The notes under the pieces were generated by a model. That model saw only the letters and a program-made list of their open reading frames with translations, was not told the DNA's origin and ran no database searches. The position numbers and the translations under genes were made by a program. Of a DNA stretch of 64,000 nt, positions 15,672 through 24,027 are shown one piece after another. Position 1 is the stretch's first letter; every line of letters begins with the position of its first letter. The DNA comes from Ferruginibacter yonginensis (GTDB taxonomy: Bacteria > Bacteroidota > Bacteroidia > Chitinophagales > Chitinophagaceae), in contig NZ_JBHSCZ010000005.1 of the NCBI RefSeq assembly GCF_042651465.1, positions 60,144 through 124,143 on the forward strand, written 5' to 3'.

Positions 15672-16611
15672 TAACACGTTGGTTGGTTTGCAAGAATTTA
15701 AACTTGCTCAAAAACTAATGGGTAATCATTTTGAGATAACCGTTGTGGCTGATGATGAACAATGGGCACATGAAAATATACGAAAAGCCATTGCCGAAAT
15801 TCAAAGAATAGAAAACCTATTAAGTACATTTAAAGCAACCAGTGAAACCAACCAAATTAACGAAGCTGCAGGCCAACATCCTATAAAAGTAAGTGCCGAA
15901 ATGTTGGGCTTGGTACAACGTTCATTAAAAATTTCAGCGCTTACAGATGGTGCTTTTGATATCACTTATGGTTCTATTGATAAAAGCTTATGGAATTTTG
16001 ATAAAACAATGGCTGCCCTGCCAGATGCTAAAACAGCAGCATCCATGGTTCGATTAATCAATTACAAAAACGTAATCGTTGATGCAGAACAACAAACCAT
16101 TTTTTTAAAAGAAGCCGGTATGCGAATTGGTTTTGGTGGCATTGGTAAAGGCTATGCTGCTGAAATGGCCAAGCAATTATTAATACAAAACGGTGTAACA
16201 AGTGGTATCGTAAATGCATCAGGCGATTTAACTACATGGGGTGTTCAAGCTAACGGACAACCTTGGAGGGTCGGTATTGCTAACCCCGATATGCCACATG
16301 TGCCTTTGTCGCACTTGCAACTAAGCAATATGGCTATTGCTACATCGGGTAATTATGAAAAGTTTGTAATAATTGATGGTAAAAAATATTCCCATACCAT
16401 TAACCCACGTACTGGTTTGCCAGTTAACGGAATCAAAAGCGTAACCATTATTAGTCCAAATGCTGAACTGGCCGATGCATTGGCAACCCCTGTTACCATA
16501 ATGGGCGTTAATGCTGGTTTACATTTAATTAACCAAATTCATCATTTGGAGTGTATCATTATTACTGATGATAACAACATCTATACATCAAAAAATATTC
16601 ACCTAAACTAA
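15661..16611 (+). CDS. apbE: FAD:protein FMN transferase (ApbE family)
   Basis: ApbE moves FMN from FAD onto a Ser or Thr of a target protein in a Mg-dependent reaction. The 316-residue sequence has the family landmarks: MGNHFEITV near the start, LSTFKATSETNQIN, TDGAFDIT, GIGKGYAAE, NASGDL, and SHTINPRTG followed by VTIISPNAELADALAT. I see no signal peptide or lipobox: the N-terminus is polar and starts inside the end of the thioredoxin gene. The enzyme may therefore act in the cytoplasm, unlike most ApbE lipoproteins. The likely substrate is the small DUF4266 protein encoded next. Confidence 0.92.
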   Translation: MATNNTLVGLQEFKLAQKLMGNHFEITVVADDEQWAHENIRKAIAEIQRIENLLSTFKATSETNQINEAAGQHPIKVSAEMLGLVQRSLKISALTDGAFDITYGSIDKSLWNFDKTMAALPDAKTAASMVRLINYKNVIVDAEQQTIFLKEAGMRIGFGGIGKGYAAEMAKQLLIQNGVTSGIVNASGDLTTWGVQANGQPWRVGIANPDMPHVPLSHLQLSNMAIATSGNYEKFVIIDGKKYSHTINPRTGLPVNGIKSVTIISPNAELADALATPVTIMGVNAGLHLINQIHHLECIIITDDNNIYTSKNIHLN

Positions 16612-16616
16612 CAATT

Positions 16617-16835
16617 ATGCAAATAAAAAAATGGGTTGGCTTTGCTACTATGATGGTTACAGCGATGGTGTCATGTACCACCGTAAAAGAATATCAAAAA
16701 AATAAATTGAATGATGGCGAAATGACATTAGGCAATCGAAAAATTGAAAAATCTGAACTGAGTTTTCAAGGCTATCGTGAAGGAGCTTCTGGCGCTAATG
16801 CTGGTAAAAGCGGTGGTGGTTGTGGCTGTAACTAA
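16617..16835 (+). CDS. DUF4266 small Cys-rich lipoprotein
   Basis: A 72-residue lipoprotein: signal peptide with lipobox MVSC (Cys20), a short helical middle, then a Gly-rich tail REGASGANAG followed by GGGCGCN at the extreme C-terminus. The tail is the DUF4266 signature. EGASGAN resembles the flavinylation motif (D-G-x-S/T-G-A-T) used by ApbE, with Ser58 as the possible FMN site. It lies 5 bases after apbE and 26 bases before the DUF3570 gene. The function is not known; a secreted flavin- or metal-carrying peptide is a reasonable inference. Confidence 0.8.
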   Translation: MQIKKWVGFATMMVTAMVSCTTVKEYQKNKLNDGEMTLGNRKIEKSELSFQGYREGASGANAGKSGGGCGCN

Positions 16836-16861
16836 AATAATGACAAGCATAAAAATGTAAC

Positions 16862-18058
16862 ATGAAAAAAATTCTTTTTACTGCTGCAGCTGTTTTTGCT
16901 TTGTTACATACACAAGCACAAACTATTGCAGATAGTACTGGCTATAAAAGCCGTAAATTAAAATTTGAGGAAGCCAATTTAGTATCCAGTTATTATCAAC
17001 AAGATGGTAATAATGCTGCCGTAACAGGTGGTATAGGTTCACAAAAATTAACTGATATTGCCAATGTGTTTGATGTTAAGTTTTACCGTTATGATAAAAA
17101 GTTTCGTAAGCAAACTTTTACAGGTGAAATTGGTATTGATCACTATACCTCGGCATCATCAGATAGAGTTGATTTAAAAGTAAATTCTTCTGCATCGCAT
17201 GCTGATACTCGTTTTTACCCTTCTGTAAGTTGGAGTGTTGAAAACGAAAATAAAGGAACCACCTTTACCGTTGGAGCATCATCATCTACAGAATTTGATT
17301 ACCAATCATTTGGAGCAAATGTATTATTCGCCAAAAAAACTAAGAATAAAAATGGTGAGTTTTCTGCAAAGTTGCAAACCTATCTTGACCAGGTAAAGTT
17401 GGTTACACCTATTGAGTTACGACCAGCAGGTGGTGGTCGTGGTGATGATTATAACTATGGTACTGCTGCTCGTAATACTTTTGCTGGTTCATTATCATAT
17501 GCACAAATCGTAAATCAAAAATTTCACTTTGCTTTATTGGCTGATGCGGTAACTCAAAACGGTTTTTTAAGTTTGCCTTTTTACAGGGTGTATTTTAAAG
17601 ATGGTTCTGTTCATCAAGAAAAATTGCCGGATGCACGTACCAAATTTCCACTCGGTTTTAGGGCAAATTATTTTTTGAGTGATAAATTTATCATTAGAAC
17701 GTATTACCGTTATTACACTGATAATTGGGGCATTCAATCTAATACTGCCAATATTGAAGTACCAATAAAAATTACTCCATTTATATCGGTAGCACCTTTT
17801 TACAGGTACTATAATCAAACAGCATCAAAATATTTTGCCGCCTACCAAACACACACGGCTGCTAATCAATATTACACTAGCAATTATGATTTATCAAAAT
17901 TCAGTAGTAATTTTTATGGTGCTGGTATACGTTTAGTACCACCAACAGGTGTTTTTGGTTTGCAGCACTTCAGCATGCTTGAGTTGCGTTACGGGCATTA
18001 TCAAAAAAGTATAGATATGAATGCCAATATCATTTCGCTAAATTTAAAATTCAAATAA
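16862..18058 (+). CDS. DUF3570 outer-membrane beta-barrel protein
   Basis: A 398-residue exported protein with a signal peptide ending LHTQAQ. The rest alternates amphipathic strands and polar turns, with aromatic girdles and a C-terminal strand ending in Phe-Lys (SLNLKFK), as expected of an outer-membrane barrel. Sequence features such as YYQQDGNNAAVTGGIGSQ and the closing FGLQHFSMLELRYGHY fit DUF3570. It is the last gene of the thioredoxin-ApbE-DUF4266 set and may anchor or export the small lipoprotein. The specific role is unknown. Confidence 0.82.
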   Translation: MKKILFTAAAVFALLHTQAQTIADSTGYKSRKLKFEEANLVSSYYQQDGNNAAVTGGIGSQKLTDIANVFDVKFYRYDKKFRKQTFTGEIGIDHYTSASSDRVDLKVNSSASHADTRFYPSVSWSVENENKGTTFTVGASSSTEFDYQSFGANVLFAKKTKNKNGEFSAKLQTYLDQVKLVTPIELRPAGGGRGDDYNYGTAARNTFAGSLSYAQIVNQKFHFALLADAVTQNGFLSLPFYRVYFKDGSVHQEKLPDARTKFPLGFRANYFLSDKFIIRTYYRYYTDNWGIQSNTANIEVPIKITPFISVAPFYRYYNQTASKYFAAYQTHTAANQYYTSNYDLSKFSSNFYGAGIRLVPPTGVFGLQHFSMLELRYGHYQKSIDMNANIISLNLKFK

Positions 18059-18215
18059 GCAAATATCAAAGGAGGCTCATTACTGCTTTTCATATTAGGA
18101 TTTTTCTGTTAAATAGCTATTTAAAACTTGGTTCATTAATATTATAATCAGCATTACTGTTTTTAATTTTTAAATTTGCATGTTGTTATTTTCTGTTCTC
18201 ACCTAAATCAATTGT

Positions 18216-18659
18216 ATGAATTACATAATTGCCATGTTATCAAATAAATGCCCACGTTGTAGAACTGGTAATTTGTTTGTAACAAAATCAGCATACACCA
18301 AGGGGTTCATGCGTATGCATGAGCATTGTCCGGCTTGTATGCAACGTTCAGAAATTGAGGTAGGTTTTTATTACGGCTCAAGTTATGTGAGTTATGCATT
18401 AACAGTAGCCATATCAGTAGCTTCATTTATTGCATGGTGGGTTATTGTTGGTTTGTCATTATATGATAATCGAATTTTTTATTGGCTTGGCTTCAATGCA
18501 TTTTTATTAATTGCTTTACAACCTTGGTTAATGCGCTTAGCAAGAAGGGTGTGGTTGTCATTTTTTGTAGGCTATAATAAAAATTGGCAGCATGAACCAC
18601 CGGCTGATACGGGAAGGGTTATTGAGTCGCAAATGGAGGTAATGGAAAAACTATCGTAG
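18216..18659 (+). CDS. DUF983 membrane protein
   Basis: A 147-residue protein with an N-terminal zinc-ribbon-like pair of knuckles, CPRC (Cys12, Cys15) and CPAC (Cys38, Cys41). Two hydrophobic helices follow (about 55-80 and 85-105), and then a polar tail. The layout matches DUF983. The function is unknown. A rhodanese gene starts 21 bases downstream, suggesting one transcript. Confidence 0.85.
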   Translation: MNYIIAMLSNKCPRCRTGNLFVTKSAYTKGFMRMHEHCPACMQRSEIEVGFYYGSSYVSYALTVAISVASFIAWWVIVGLSLYDNRIFYWLGFNAFLLIALQPWLMRLARRVWLSFFVGYNKNWQHEPPADTGRVIESQMEVMEKLS

Positions 18660-18680
18660 TTTGTTTAATTGTTTCAGTAT

Positions 18681-19211
18681 ATGCAAATTAAAAAGCGTTC
18701 GTATTTTTTAGTAAAAATTGCTTCGGTACTACTTATTACAGGTTTTATATATTTTTCTACAATGGCTCAAATGGTGAAAAGTAAAATGTACAATGCAGTG
18801 TTGCATACTTTATTATCACACAAAGTAAAAGAGGTTGGCGTATTGCAAATAGATACGAGCAATACAAATATTGTTTACCTCGATGCACGAGAAAAAAACG
18901 AGTTTGAAGTAAGTCATATAAAAAATGCTACTTGGGTTGGTTACAATGATTTTAGCTTGAGTAGGGTAGCATCTTTTAAAAAAGATACACCTATCATTGT
19001 ATATTGTTCCGTAGGCTATCGTAGTGAAAAAATTACGCAACAGTTATTGAACAATGGTTTTACCAATGTGAGTAATTTATATGGTGGCATTTTTGAATGG
19101 AAAAACACCAATCATACGGTTGTTGATGTTACGGGTGCTGCTACCAACAAAGTACATGCATACAGCAAAACCTGGGGCATATGGCTAAAAAAAGGTGAAA
19201 AGGTATACTAG
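18681..19211 (+). CDS. rhodanese-like protein with N-terminal membrane anchor
   Basis: The ATG at 18681 is chosen because it precedes the hydrophobic anchor (YFLVKIASVLLITGFIYF). A TTG four codons earlier is possible. The rhodanese domain carries YLDAREKNEFEVSHI and the active-site loop VYCSVGYRS, where Cys would hold the persulfide sulfur. It is exported or membrane-tethered. The following YeeE/YedE genes import thiosulfate-like sulfur, so a sulfur-transfer role is plausible, although a terminator separates the two. Confidence 0.88.
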   Translation: MQIKKRSYFLVKIASVLLITGFIYFSTMAQMVKSKMYNAVLHTLLSHKVKEVGVLQIDTSNTNIVYLDAREKNEFEVSHIKNATWVGYNDFSLSRVASFKKDTPIIVYCSVGYRSEKITQQLLNNGFTNVSNLYGGIFEWKNTNHTVVDVTGAATNKVHAYSKTWGIWLKKGEKVY

Positions 19212-19229
19212 GTTTTTAAATAATTTTTT

Positions 19230-19266
19230 ATTGCCAATAGATAATCTTTCTATTGGCAATTTTATT
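19230..19266 (+). terminator. intrinsic terminator after the rhodanese gene
   Basis: A perfect 11-bp stem ATTGCCAATAG/CTATTGGCAAT (19230-19240 and 19250-19260) is followed by TTTTATTT. Confidence 0.85.
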
Positions 19267-19385
19267 TAATAAGCTTATAAAAAAAGTAATTTTGGTTAAC
19301 AATAGGCATATTAAAATGTATAAAATATTTTATTAAATGTTTTGTATTGATGTTGTTGCTTTTGTAAAGAATATAAAAATGTAAA

Positions 19386-19955
19386 ATGAACGTTTTTGAA
19401 TACATAAAACAACCTTGGCCATGGTATGTTGCTGGCCCTTTGATAGGACTAACAGTGCCTACCTTATTAATAATCGGTAATAAATCATTTGGTATTAGTT
19501 CGTCATTACGGCATATATGCGCTGCATGTGTACCAGCTAATATTCCCTTTTTTAAATACGATTGGAAAAAAGAAAGTTGGAATTTATTCTTTGTGTTGGG
19601 TATTTTTATAGGAGGCATCATTGCTGTTCAATTATTAGCCAATCCTAATCCAGTGGTTGTAAATGCATCATTAGCCAACGAATTATGGCATTACGGCATT
19701 ACAGATTATAAAGGGTTGGTACCTACACAAATTTTTAATTGGCCAGCTTTATTAACCATGAGAGGTTTTGTAATGATGGTTGTAGGTGGATTTTTAGTGG
19801 GCTTTGGTACTCGTTACGCAGGTGGCTGTACAAGTGGGCACGCCATTATGGGCTTATCTACCTTGCAATGGCCATCGCTTGTGGCTACCTGTTGCTTTAT
19901 GTTGGGTGGCTTTATTATGACTCATTTACTGTTACCTTTTATATTATCACTTTAA
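19386..19955 (+). CDS. YeeE/YedE family sulfur transporter, first half
   Basis: An inner-membrane protein of 189 residues with about five helices, related to TsuA/YeeE thiosulfate importers. The conserved GGCTSGHAIMG segment carries the Cys that passes the sulfur compound along the channel. The N-terminal SSSLRHICAACVP adds further conserved Cys residues. Only about half of a full-length YeeE is present. The other half is encoded by the next gene, 9 bases downstream, so the pair probably forms one transporter. Confidence 0.85.
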   Translation: MNVFEYIKQPWPWYVAGPLIGLTVPTLLIIGNKSFGISSSLRHICAACVPANIPFFKYDWKKESWNLFFVLGIFIGGIIAVQLLANPNPVVVNASLANELWHYGITDYKGLVPTQIFNWPALLTMRGFVMMVVGGFLVGFGTRYAGGCTSGHAIMGLSTLQWPSLVATCCFMLGGFIMTHLLLPFILSL

Positions 19956-19963
19956 AAAATTTT

Positions 19964-20464
19964 ATGCAAATAAACACAACGTCTCAATCTGATGCAGCAA
20001 TACGTTCACTCGATAGCATTTGTATCAATGAAAGCACTGTCACACAAAAATGGTATCATCTTCTTAAATATTTATTGGTAGGACTTTTATTCGGAATCGT
20101 TTTTGTGAAATCAGAAGTGATTAGCTGGTTTAGAATTCAAGAAATGTTCCGATTACAATCTTTTCACATGTTCGGTGTTATAGGTAGTGCTGTAGTGGTG
20201 GGTATGCTTTCGGTTTGGTTGATTAAAAAATTCAATATTAAAACGATTGATGGTGAAGCCATTGTTTTTCATGATAAAAAATTCAATAAAGGACAAGTGT
20301 ATGGTGGGTTAATATTTGGTTTGGGTTGGGCTATAACGGGAGCTTGTCCGGGACCATTATACGCACAAATTGGTACAGGTGCCACCGTTATTATCGTTAC
20401 TTTATTAAGTGCTTTATTGGGTACTTGGGTGTATGGTTTGTGGAGAGATTCATTGCCGCATTAA
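19964..20464 (+). CDS. YeeE/YedE family sulfur transporter, second half
   Basis: Starting at ATG 19964 the gene gives 166 residues with four helices and the conserved ITGACPGPLYAQIG motif, whose Cys matches the second channel Cys of YeeE. A longer frame from 19739 overlaps the preceding gene in another frame and is not credible. A polar cytoplasmic N-terminus of about 30 residues precedes the first helix. With the upstream half it resembles the split YeeE pairs common in Bacteroidota. Confidence 0.85.
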   Translation: MQINTTSQSDAAIRSLDSICINESTVTQKWYHLLKYLLVGLLFGIVFVKSEVISWFRIQEMFRLQSFHMFGVIGSAVVVGMLSVWLIKKFNIKTIDGEAIVFHDKKFNKGQVYGGLIFGLGWAITGACPGPLYAQIGTGATVIIVTLLSALLGTWVYGLWRDSLPH

Positions 20465-20650
20465 AAAATAACAATACGTTTTTGTGTAAGGTGATAGCGA
20501 AACTTTCAAATAATTAAAAACAATAGTTGTAATAACAATTCATATTAACATAGGCTGTTAAGTATTGTATTGGGTAAATATATTCAAATGATAGCCTAAG
20601 TGTAGAGCGTAATCATGTAACATATTTTTAATTTTTTGTAAAAATTAAAA

Positions 20651-20687
20651 ACCCGTTAGTAACTTAACTAACGGGTTGTTTTTTTAG
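20651..20687. terminator. terminator between the convergent YeeE and ytxJ genes
   Basis: AACCCGTTAG (20651-20660) and CTAACGGGTT (20669-20678) form a perfect 10-bp stem with T tracts on one side and A tracts on the other, so it can serve both strands. Confidence 0.88.
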
Positions 20688-20698
20688 TAAATATTTGT

Positions 20699-21031
20699 TT
20701 AAACAGTCGCTTGTTCTACAATTTCATCCATATCTATTGCATTATGGCTTTCATCAAAAATACAAGTACCGTTTTTAATAATTAATATTTGAGGCGATTC
20801 ATGTTGTACATCAAACGTATCAGCAATGGCTGCAGATACATCACGGTGGGCAATTAAATCTAAATAATGAAAATCAATACCATCAGGTGTTGTGGCTCTT
20901 TCTAACCTACTTTTAGCCATACTACTAATGGAGCAACGTGTACTATGTTTAAAAATAACTTGTGCCTTTTCGTTACTTTTTTGTTTAATGGTTTCTATCC
21001 CAGCAATATCATGCAAATCAATCCAGTTCAT
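20699..21031 (-). CDS. ytxJ: bacillithiol-system monothiol redox protein YtxJ
   Basis: A 110-residue thioredoxin-fold protein. KHSTRCSISSMA carries the single active-site Cys of the YtxJ/bacilliredoxin-like group (formerly DUF2847), and a cis-Pro segment (ESPQILII) follows. It is thought to remove bacillithiol from mixed disulfides in the cytoplasm, so the organism should make bacillithiol. A short lipoprotein gene lies 11 bases upstream on the same strand. Confidence 0.9.
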   Translation of the reverse strand: MNWIDLHDIAGIETIKQKSNEKAQVIFKHSTRCSISSMAKSRLERATTPDGIDFHYLDLIAHRDVSAAIADTFDVQHESPQILIIKNGTCIFDESHNAIDMDEIVEQATV

Positions 21032-21042
21032 AATTTTTTTTA

Positions 21043-21156
21043 TTAATGTACAATTCCTTGGTTATTAGGGCAGCCTGTTTTTCTACTACTACCACAACTC
21101 GTTATAATTGCCCCTAAAGCAAACAACAACATTGATGTTACAACAATCTTTTTCAT
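21043..21156 (-). CDS. small lipoprotein (37 residues)
   Basis: Found by hand: ATG at 21156, stop at 21043. A signal peptide (MKKIVVTSMLLFALGAI) leads to the lipobox ITSC, followed by only about 17 mature residues, GSSRKTGCPNNQGIVH. It lies 11 bases upstream of ytxJ and is probably cotranscribed. I recall similar tiny lipoproteins with SSRKxGCP in related bacteria, but no function is known. Confidence 0.65.
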   Translation of the reverse strand: MKKIVVTSMLLFALGAIITSCGSSRKTGCPNNQGIVH

Positions 21157-21399
21157 TTTTTTAAATTTTAAATGTTCAATATGCCTATTTCATTTATTTT
21201 ACAAAAATGTATTTAAAACACTTTGTGATGGTATAATATCAACAATGATAGGCCTTTAACGTAAAATTGAAACAATTATTACAAATATAAATTAAACATT
21301 TAACCCAAACATCATTACAATTAAATATTAGCAGTAACTTAAGTTTTCACCAAATATGTATATTGCAACAATAAACAACACCATTAACCACGAACAAGT

Positions 21400-22167
21400 A
21401 TGTTACAACTAACCCGTCCCATTGCTTTTATTGATTTAGAAACCACAGGCGTTAACCTTTCAACCGATCGTATTGTTGAATTAGCCATCGTAAAAATTAA
21501 TACTGATGGTACTCGTATTACCAAGCGTAGGCTCATCAATCCACAAATGCCCATACCTGCATCATCAAGCGAAATACATGGTATTACGGATGATATGGTA
21601 AAAGATGCACCAACATTTAAACAAATATCAAACGAAGTAAAACAGTTTTTAGATAACTGTGATTTTGGAGGCTACAACAGCAACCGTTTTGATATACCTA
21701 TGTTGATGGAAGAGTTTTTAAGGGCAGACTTAGAGGTAGATTTAACCAATCGCCGTATGGTTGATGTACAGCATATTTTTTATACCATGCAGCCACGTAC
21801 CTTATCTGCAGCGTATGAATTTTTCTGCAATAAAACTTTGGTGGATGCTCATAGTGCAGAGGCTGATATTAATGCCACAATAGAGGTATTAGAAGCACAA
21901 CTAAAAAAATATGATAAGCTAGGTAATTCTGTAGATAGCATTTTAGCTTGTATTGGCGAAGAAAAAATTGTAGACTATGCCCGTAGGTTTAGTTTTAACG
22001 ATAAAGGTGTTGAAGTGTTTAACTTTGGTAAATACAAAGGAATGTCTGTTGAAGATGTGTTGAGGAAAGAGCCACAGTATTATGATTGGATGATGAGGGG
22101 CGACTTTGCTATGCACACCAAAAAGAAACTCACCGAAATTTTTAATAGGACTCTTTTAAAAAAGTAA
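21400..22167 (+). CDS. DEDDh 3'-5' exonuclease (DNA polymerase III epsilon-like)
   Basis: A 255-residue cytoplasmic exonuclease. ExoI is FIDLETTG (Asp11, Glu13), ExoII is GGYNSNRFDIPML and ExoIII is DAHSAEADINATIEVL, giving the full DEDDh set. A C-terminal extension (about 205-255) with FNFGKYKGMSVEDVL and WMMRGDF resembles the C-terminal domain of exodeoxyribonuclease X-like proteins. It is not linked to a polymerase gene. A repair or RNA-processing role is possible. Confidence 0.9.
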   Translation: MLQLTRPIAFIDLETTGVNLSTDRIVELAIVKINTDGTRITKRRLINPQMPIPASSSEIHGITDDMVKDAPTFKQISNEVKQFLDNCDFGGYNSNRFDIPMLMEEFLRADLEVDLTNRRMVDVQHIFYTMQPRTLSAAYEFFCNKTLVDAHSAEADINATIEVLEAQLKKYDKLGNSVDSILACIGEEKIVDYARRFSFNDKGVEVFNFGKYKGMSVEDVLRKEPQYYDWMMRGDFAMHTKKKLTEIFNRTLLKK

Positions 22168-22244
22168 GTTTTTACAATATTTAACGACACACTTTATATT
22201 ATTTAATTATTTTTGAATATCCCCTTAAAAGTTAATATTCTTTT

Positions 22245-23036
22245 TTGAAGAAAGTAGTTATTATACCAACATACAACGAACGTGAAAATATAGAAGCTAT
22301 TATTGCCGCAGTAATGGCATTAAATGCATCGTTCCATATATTAATTATTGATGATGGTTCACCAGATGGTACAGCACAAATTGTAAAATCATTATTCAAC
22401 CAATACCCCAATCAACTATTTTTAGAAGAGCGTAAAGGCAAGCTTGGTTTAGGTACTGCTTATATACATGGGTTTAAATGGGCGTTGAAAAATGGGTATC
22501 AATTCATTTGCGAAATGGATGCTGATTTTTCTCATAACCCTTCAGATTTAATTCGTTTGCAACAAGCTTGTGTTGATGGTGCTGCTGTAGCTGTGGGCTC
22601 AAGGTATATTAAAAATGGCGCTGTTGAAAACTGGCCAATGAACAGAATCGCCTTATCAAAAGGAGCATCACTTTATACACGTATCATCACTTTTATGCCC
22701 GTTAAAGACCCTACTGCTGGCTTTGTTTGCTATACGGCTGAAGTGTTAAGCACCATTAATTTAGATGCCATTAGTTTTGTGGGCTATGCTTTTCAAATTG
22801 AAATGAAATTTGCTGCATGGAAGTTGGGTTTCAATATTGTAGAAGTACCCATTACTTTTAAAGATAGAAAACTCGGTGCCAGTAAAATGAATAAAGGCAT
22901 AATAAAAGAAGGTATTTTGGGCGTACTGCAATTAAAATGGCAAAGCTTATTTAAAAATTATCGCCATAAAGTAAAAGTAAACGTTGCAGATATTGAAGCA
23001 GTTAAACCACATGATGTAGCGGCCAAAACCTTTTAG
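22245..23036 (+). CDS. polyprenol-phosphate mannosyltransferase-like GT2 glycosyltransferase
   Basis: A 263-residue family 2 glycosyltransferase of the dolichyl-phosphate mannose synthase type. IPTYNERENIE, LIIDDGSPDGTA and the metal-binding MDADFSHNP (DxD-like) are all present, followed by GSRYIKNGAVENWP and an acceptor-side segment DPTAGFVCY. No C-terminal membrane helices are seen, so it is the soluble DPM1 form working at the inner membrane face. The start is TTG at 22245; no ATG precedes the motif. Confidence 0.9.
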   Translation: MKKVVIIPTYNERENIEAIIAAVMALNASFHILIIDDGSPDGTAQIVKSLFNQYPNQLFLEERKGKLGLGTAYIHGFKWALKNGYQFICEMDADFSHNPSDLIRLQQACVDGAAVAVGSRYIKNGAVENWPMNRIALSKGASLYTRIITFMPVKDPTAGFVCYTAEVLSTINLDAISFVGYAFQIEMKFAAWKLGFNIVEVPITFKDRKLGASKMNKGIIKEGILGVLQLKWQSLFKNYRHKVKVNVADIEAVKPHDVAAKTF

Positions 23037-23038
23037 CA

Positions 23039-23938
23039 TTATTTAAATGCTGGGTGAAATTGTTGCAAGGTTGTTCTCAAAAAAGTTTTATCGAGGTGGG
23101 TATAAATTTCAGTAGTGGTAATACTTTCATGCCCTAACATTTCTTGCACGGCTCTTAAATCTGCGCCACCTTCTACTAAATGAGTTGCAAATGAATGCCT
23201 GAAAGTATGTGGCGAAATTGTTTTTGCAATGCCTGCTTTTATGGCCAAATCTTTCAACATTAAAAATACCATTACCCTAGTAAGTTGTTTACCTCTTCTG
23301 TTTAAAAACAATATATCTTCTTGCCCTAATTTTATAGGTTGTTTATTACGTACATGGTTGTGGTATATGTTAATGTATTTGATAGCATCACTACCAATAG
23401 GTATCAATCGTTCTTTATCGCCTTTACCAATTACCCTTATAAAACCTTCGTTTAAATACAAACAACTAATTTTTAAATTGATGAGTTCACTAACACGTAA
23501 GCCGCAACTGTAAAGGGTTTCAAGCATGGCTCTGTTACGTTCGCCTTCTGGTTTACTTAAATCAATAGCACCAATAATGCGTTCAATTTCTTCAAATGAT
23601 AAAGTGTCGGGTAATTTACGGCTGCTCTTTGGTGCTTCTAATAATGCAGAAGGGTCAATTTTAATAATATCTTCAATCAAGCAATATTTAAAAAAACTTT
23701 TAATGCCAGATGTTATTCTGGCTTGTGATGTATTGCTGATGCCCAGCCCATGTATCCATTTAGTGAAAGCTTCTAAATGTTGTAAAGTAATTTGTTCGGG
23801 GGAGCTGTTGTGGTGCTGTTGTTGTAAAAAAGTTGTAAGTAAATTCACATCATGTAGGTAGGCCATAACAGAATTTTCTTGCAACGATTTCTCTAATTGC
23901 AGCCATGCTTTATAACCTTTTTTATAACCTACCCACAT
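23039..23938 (-). CDS. xerD: tyrosine site-specific recombinase XerD
   Basis: A 299-residue Xer recombinase that resolves chromosome dimers at dif with FtsK. The N-terminal SAM-like core-binding domain spans about 1-100. The catalytic domain shows Arg148 (GLRVSEL), Lys172 (GKGDKER), His244 and Arg247 (HTFRHSF), His270 (LGHES) and Tyr279 (EIYTH). All six are present, so it should be active. It is convergent with the glycosyltransferase gene, with 2 bases between the stops. No mobile element surrounds it, which supports a housekeeping Xer. Confidence 0.94.
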   Translation of the reverse strand: MWVGYKKGYKAWLQLEKSLQENSVMAYLHDVNLLTTFLQQQHHNSSPEQITLQHLEAFTKWIHGLGISNTSQARITSGIKSFFKYCLIEDIIKIDPSALLEAPKSSRKLPDTLSFEEIERIIGAIDLSKPEGERNRAMLETLYSCGLRVSELINLKISCLYLNEGFIRVIGKGDKERLIPIGSDAIKYINIYHNHVRNKQPIKLGQEDILFLNRRGKQLTRVMVFLMLKDLAIKAGIAKTISPHTFRHSFATHLVEGGADLRAVQEMLGHESITTTEIYTHLDKTFLRTTLQQFHPAFK

Positions 23939-24027
23939 TGCTTTGTTTGTTTTTTAAAAACTTGGTTTTTCAATACTATTAAACATTATTTTCGTTGCTG
24001 CAACAATTTCAACTTTCAATCAAACAT

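Noticed and set aside
19739..19963. N-terminal extension of the second YeeE gene
   Set aside because: It overlaps the first YeeE half out of frame; the ATG at 19964 starts the recognisable protein.
23039..23938. XerD as an integrase of an island
   Set aside because: It sits among housekeeping genes with no attachment-site repeats or phage genes near it.
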